Positions 6,012-6,660 of a DNA stretch of 6,660 nucleotides are shown piece after piece (the first letter of the stretch is position 1; every line of letters starts with the position of its first letter). The stretch is from Fibrobacteraceae bacterium. Its GTDB lineage: Bacteria; Fibrobacterota; Fibrobacteria; Fibrobacterales; Fibrobacteraceae. The stretch spans positions 47,907 to 54,566 of the forward strand of contig JABUUT010000016.1 in NCBI GenBank assembly GCA_021443045.1. Reading direction: 5' to 3'. A program made the translations under genes and the position numbers. The notes under the pieces were generated by a model. That model was given only the letters and a program-made list of their open reading frames with translations. It was not told the DNA's origin and did no database searches.

Positions 6012-6038
6012 TGTCATCCTGAACGGTGAAAAGGATCC
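6012..6038 (+). repeat. Dispersed intergenic repeat, plus-strand copy
   Basis: TGTCATCCTGAACGG (6012-6026) followed by GGATCC (6033-6038) has the same ends as the copy at 40-72, in opposite orientation and with a shorter middle (6 nt against 12). A related TGTCATTCC lies at 5977-5985 and GGTGACA at 5996-6002, so the neighbourhood may hold a decayed second copy. It is non-coding and sits between purM and its terminator. Confidence 0.7.
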
Positions 6039-6070
6039 AAAAAAAGTTGTAGGAAACTTTTAAAAAACCG

Positions 6071-6097
6071 AAAAGCGTGAGCAAGCTCGCGCTTTTT
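6071..6097 (+). terminator. Rho-independent terminator after purM
   Basis: AAAAGCGTGAG (6071-6081) pairs with CTCGCGCTTTT (6086-6096) around a CAAG loop, an 11-bp stem with one G-T wobble, ending in a T-run to 6097. It lies 97 nt after the purM stop. A-tracts on the left also permit action on the other strand, though no minus-strand gene is seen here. Confidence 0.85.
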
Positions 6098-6190
6098 CTG
6101 TTGAGAAAGCTTTGTGAACACTTTTTTCTTCTAAATATCTTTTTTTGTTTGCGAACCAAAGTACAACAATCTATTTTTAAAAGAAACCTG

Positions 6191-6196
6191 TATAAT
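6191..6196 (+). promoter_or_regulatory. Candidate -10 box for the Ser-rich lipoprotein gene
   Basis: A perfect TATAAT in AT-rich DNA, 26 nt before the ATG at 6223. Transcription would start near 6203 and give a leader of about 20 nt. No TTGACA-like -35 lies 16-18 nt upstream, so the call rests on the -10 box and on the terminator just before it, which implies that a new transcription unit begins here. Confidence 0.5.
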
Positions 6197-6222
6197 ACAA
6201 CAAGAAGTAGATGGATACATAT

Positions 6223-6660
6223 ATGAAGAATAGAATTGTAAAAACCGTTATAGCAGCAAGCGTGCTCTCCTGTTTATGGAACTGCGGAGATGATTCCTCC
6301 AATTCCACCGATGGAGGATTATTTGGAGCAGAATCCAGCGCAAGCCAAGTGATTCCAATTGTAGATCCACTTACCGGAGATACGGTTCCCTCTACACCTG
6401 TTATTGACCCAAATACCGGCGACACTTCCTATGTTCCCGTTCCTGCCTCTTCACAGACTTTTAATCCGGGCACCGAAGGTTCTTCTGGTTCCATGCCTAT
6501 TGTGGGTTCCAGCGACAGCGGCTTGGGGAACAGTTCTGCCTTTGTTCCAGGTTCCAGTGCGGTAATCCCAGGCTCCAGCGATTCTAACCCAGGTATCGAC
6601 CCTGTTGCTAGCTCCAGCAGTGCAGAACCTGTTAAAACAACGGGCAACCCCGAAGAAGAC
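6223..6660 (+). CDS. Ser/Pro/Gly-rich surface lipoprotein, N-terminal part (runs off the window)
   Basis: The frame is open for 146 codons to the window edge with no stop. It starts with a lipoprotein signal: MKNR, hydrophobic core to about residue 20, then Cys21-Gly-Asp-Asp-Ser-Ser, a start typical of Fibrobacter lipoproteins. The lipobox is imperfect (Leu-Trp-Asn-Cys21); Val-Leu-Ser-Cys17 fits the consensus better, so the acylated Cys could be either. The rest is low-complexity linker rich in Ser, Pro, Gly and Thr. It includes a 14-residue-period duplication, VDPLTGDT (47-54) and IDPNTGDT (61-68), and PGSS or GSS repeats (94-97, 109-112, 116-119). Such linkers tether a downstream domain to the outer membrane; that domain lies outside the window, so function is unknown. 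An in-frame ATG at 6211 would add Met-Asp-Thr-Tyr; 6223 is preferred because the basic MKNR opens a normal signal peptide. Neither start has a strong Shine-Dalgarno sequence. Confidence 0.8.
   Translation, partial: MKNRIVKTVIAASVLSCLWNCGDDSSNSTDGGLFGAESSASQVIPIVDPLTGDTVPSTPVIDPNTGDTSYVPVPASSQTFNPGTEGSSGSMPIVGSSDSGLGNSSAFVPGSSAVIPGSSDSNPGIDPVASSSSAEPVKTTGNPEED

Noticed and set aside
6429..6647. A 72-codon minus-strand frame rich in Pro, Glu and Leu
   Set aside because: It is the mirror of Ser/Pro/Gly-rich linker codons in the lipoprotein gene, a known source of false open frames.
1..6660. CRISPR array, tRNA, rRNA or insertion sequence
   Set aside because: No regularly spaced repeats, no cloverleaf or rRNA-like sequence, and no transposase reading frame were seen on either strand.

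Overview
The window looks like chromosomal DNA from a Fibrobacter-type bacterium (Fibrobacterota). The clues are a Cys-Gly-Asp-Asp-Ser-Ser lipoprotein start followed by a Ser/Pro/Gly-rich spacer, a cyclic-nucleotide-domain plus PATAN (DUF4388) protein, intergenic TGTCATCCTGAACGG...GGATCC repeats, moderate GC content, and Shine-Dalgarno sites that are strong for some genes and absent for others. The assignment rests on style and family resemblance only; there is no rRNA or other phylogenetic marker beyond purM.

Layout. Positions 1-133 are intergenic and repeat-rich. An exported TPR-like protein (134-1096, +) is followed by a NYN/LabA-like PIN-fold protein (1180-1875, +). That gene ends at a strong bidirectional terminator (1893-1918), which it shares with a convergent gene for a predicted outer-membrane beta-barrel protein (1960-2874, -). 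A 93-bp divergent spacer separates the barrel gene from a lipoprotein substrate-binding protein of the iron-siderophore/cobalamin ABC type (2968-4125, +). Then, with gaps of only 3 and 18 nt, come a cyclic-nucleotide-binding/PATAN protein (4129-4929, +) and purM (4948-5973, +). A repeat copy and a hairpin terminator (6071-6097) close this run. A Ser-rich lipoprotein gene starts at 6223 and runs off the right edge.

How the genes may work together. The barrel protein and the substrate-binding lipoprotein are divergently transcribed and both belong to the envelope, so a shared nutrient-uptake role is possible but unproven. The binding protein has no permease or ATPase in the window. The cNMP-PATAN protein has no DNA-binding domain and probably acts through protein contacts. 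purM is ordinary purine biosynthesis and may simply be read through from upstream.

I see no clear new multi-gene system. The most notable points are a NYN-fold protein whose catalytic aspartates appear replaced by amides (a likely pseudo-nuclease), a cNMP domain lacking the phosphate-binding arginine and joined to a PATAN domain with a CCxxC cysteine cluster, and the two-ended repeat family flanking the coding block.
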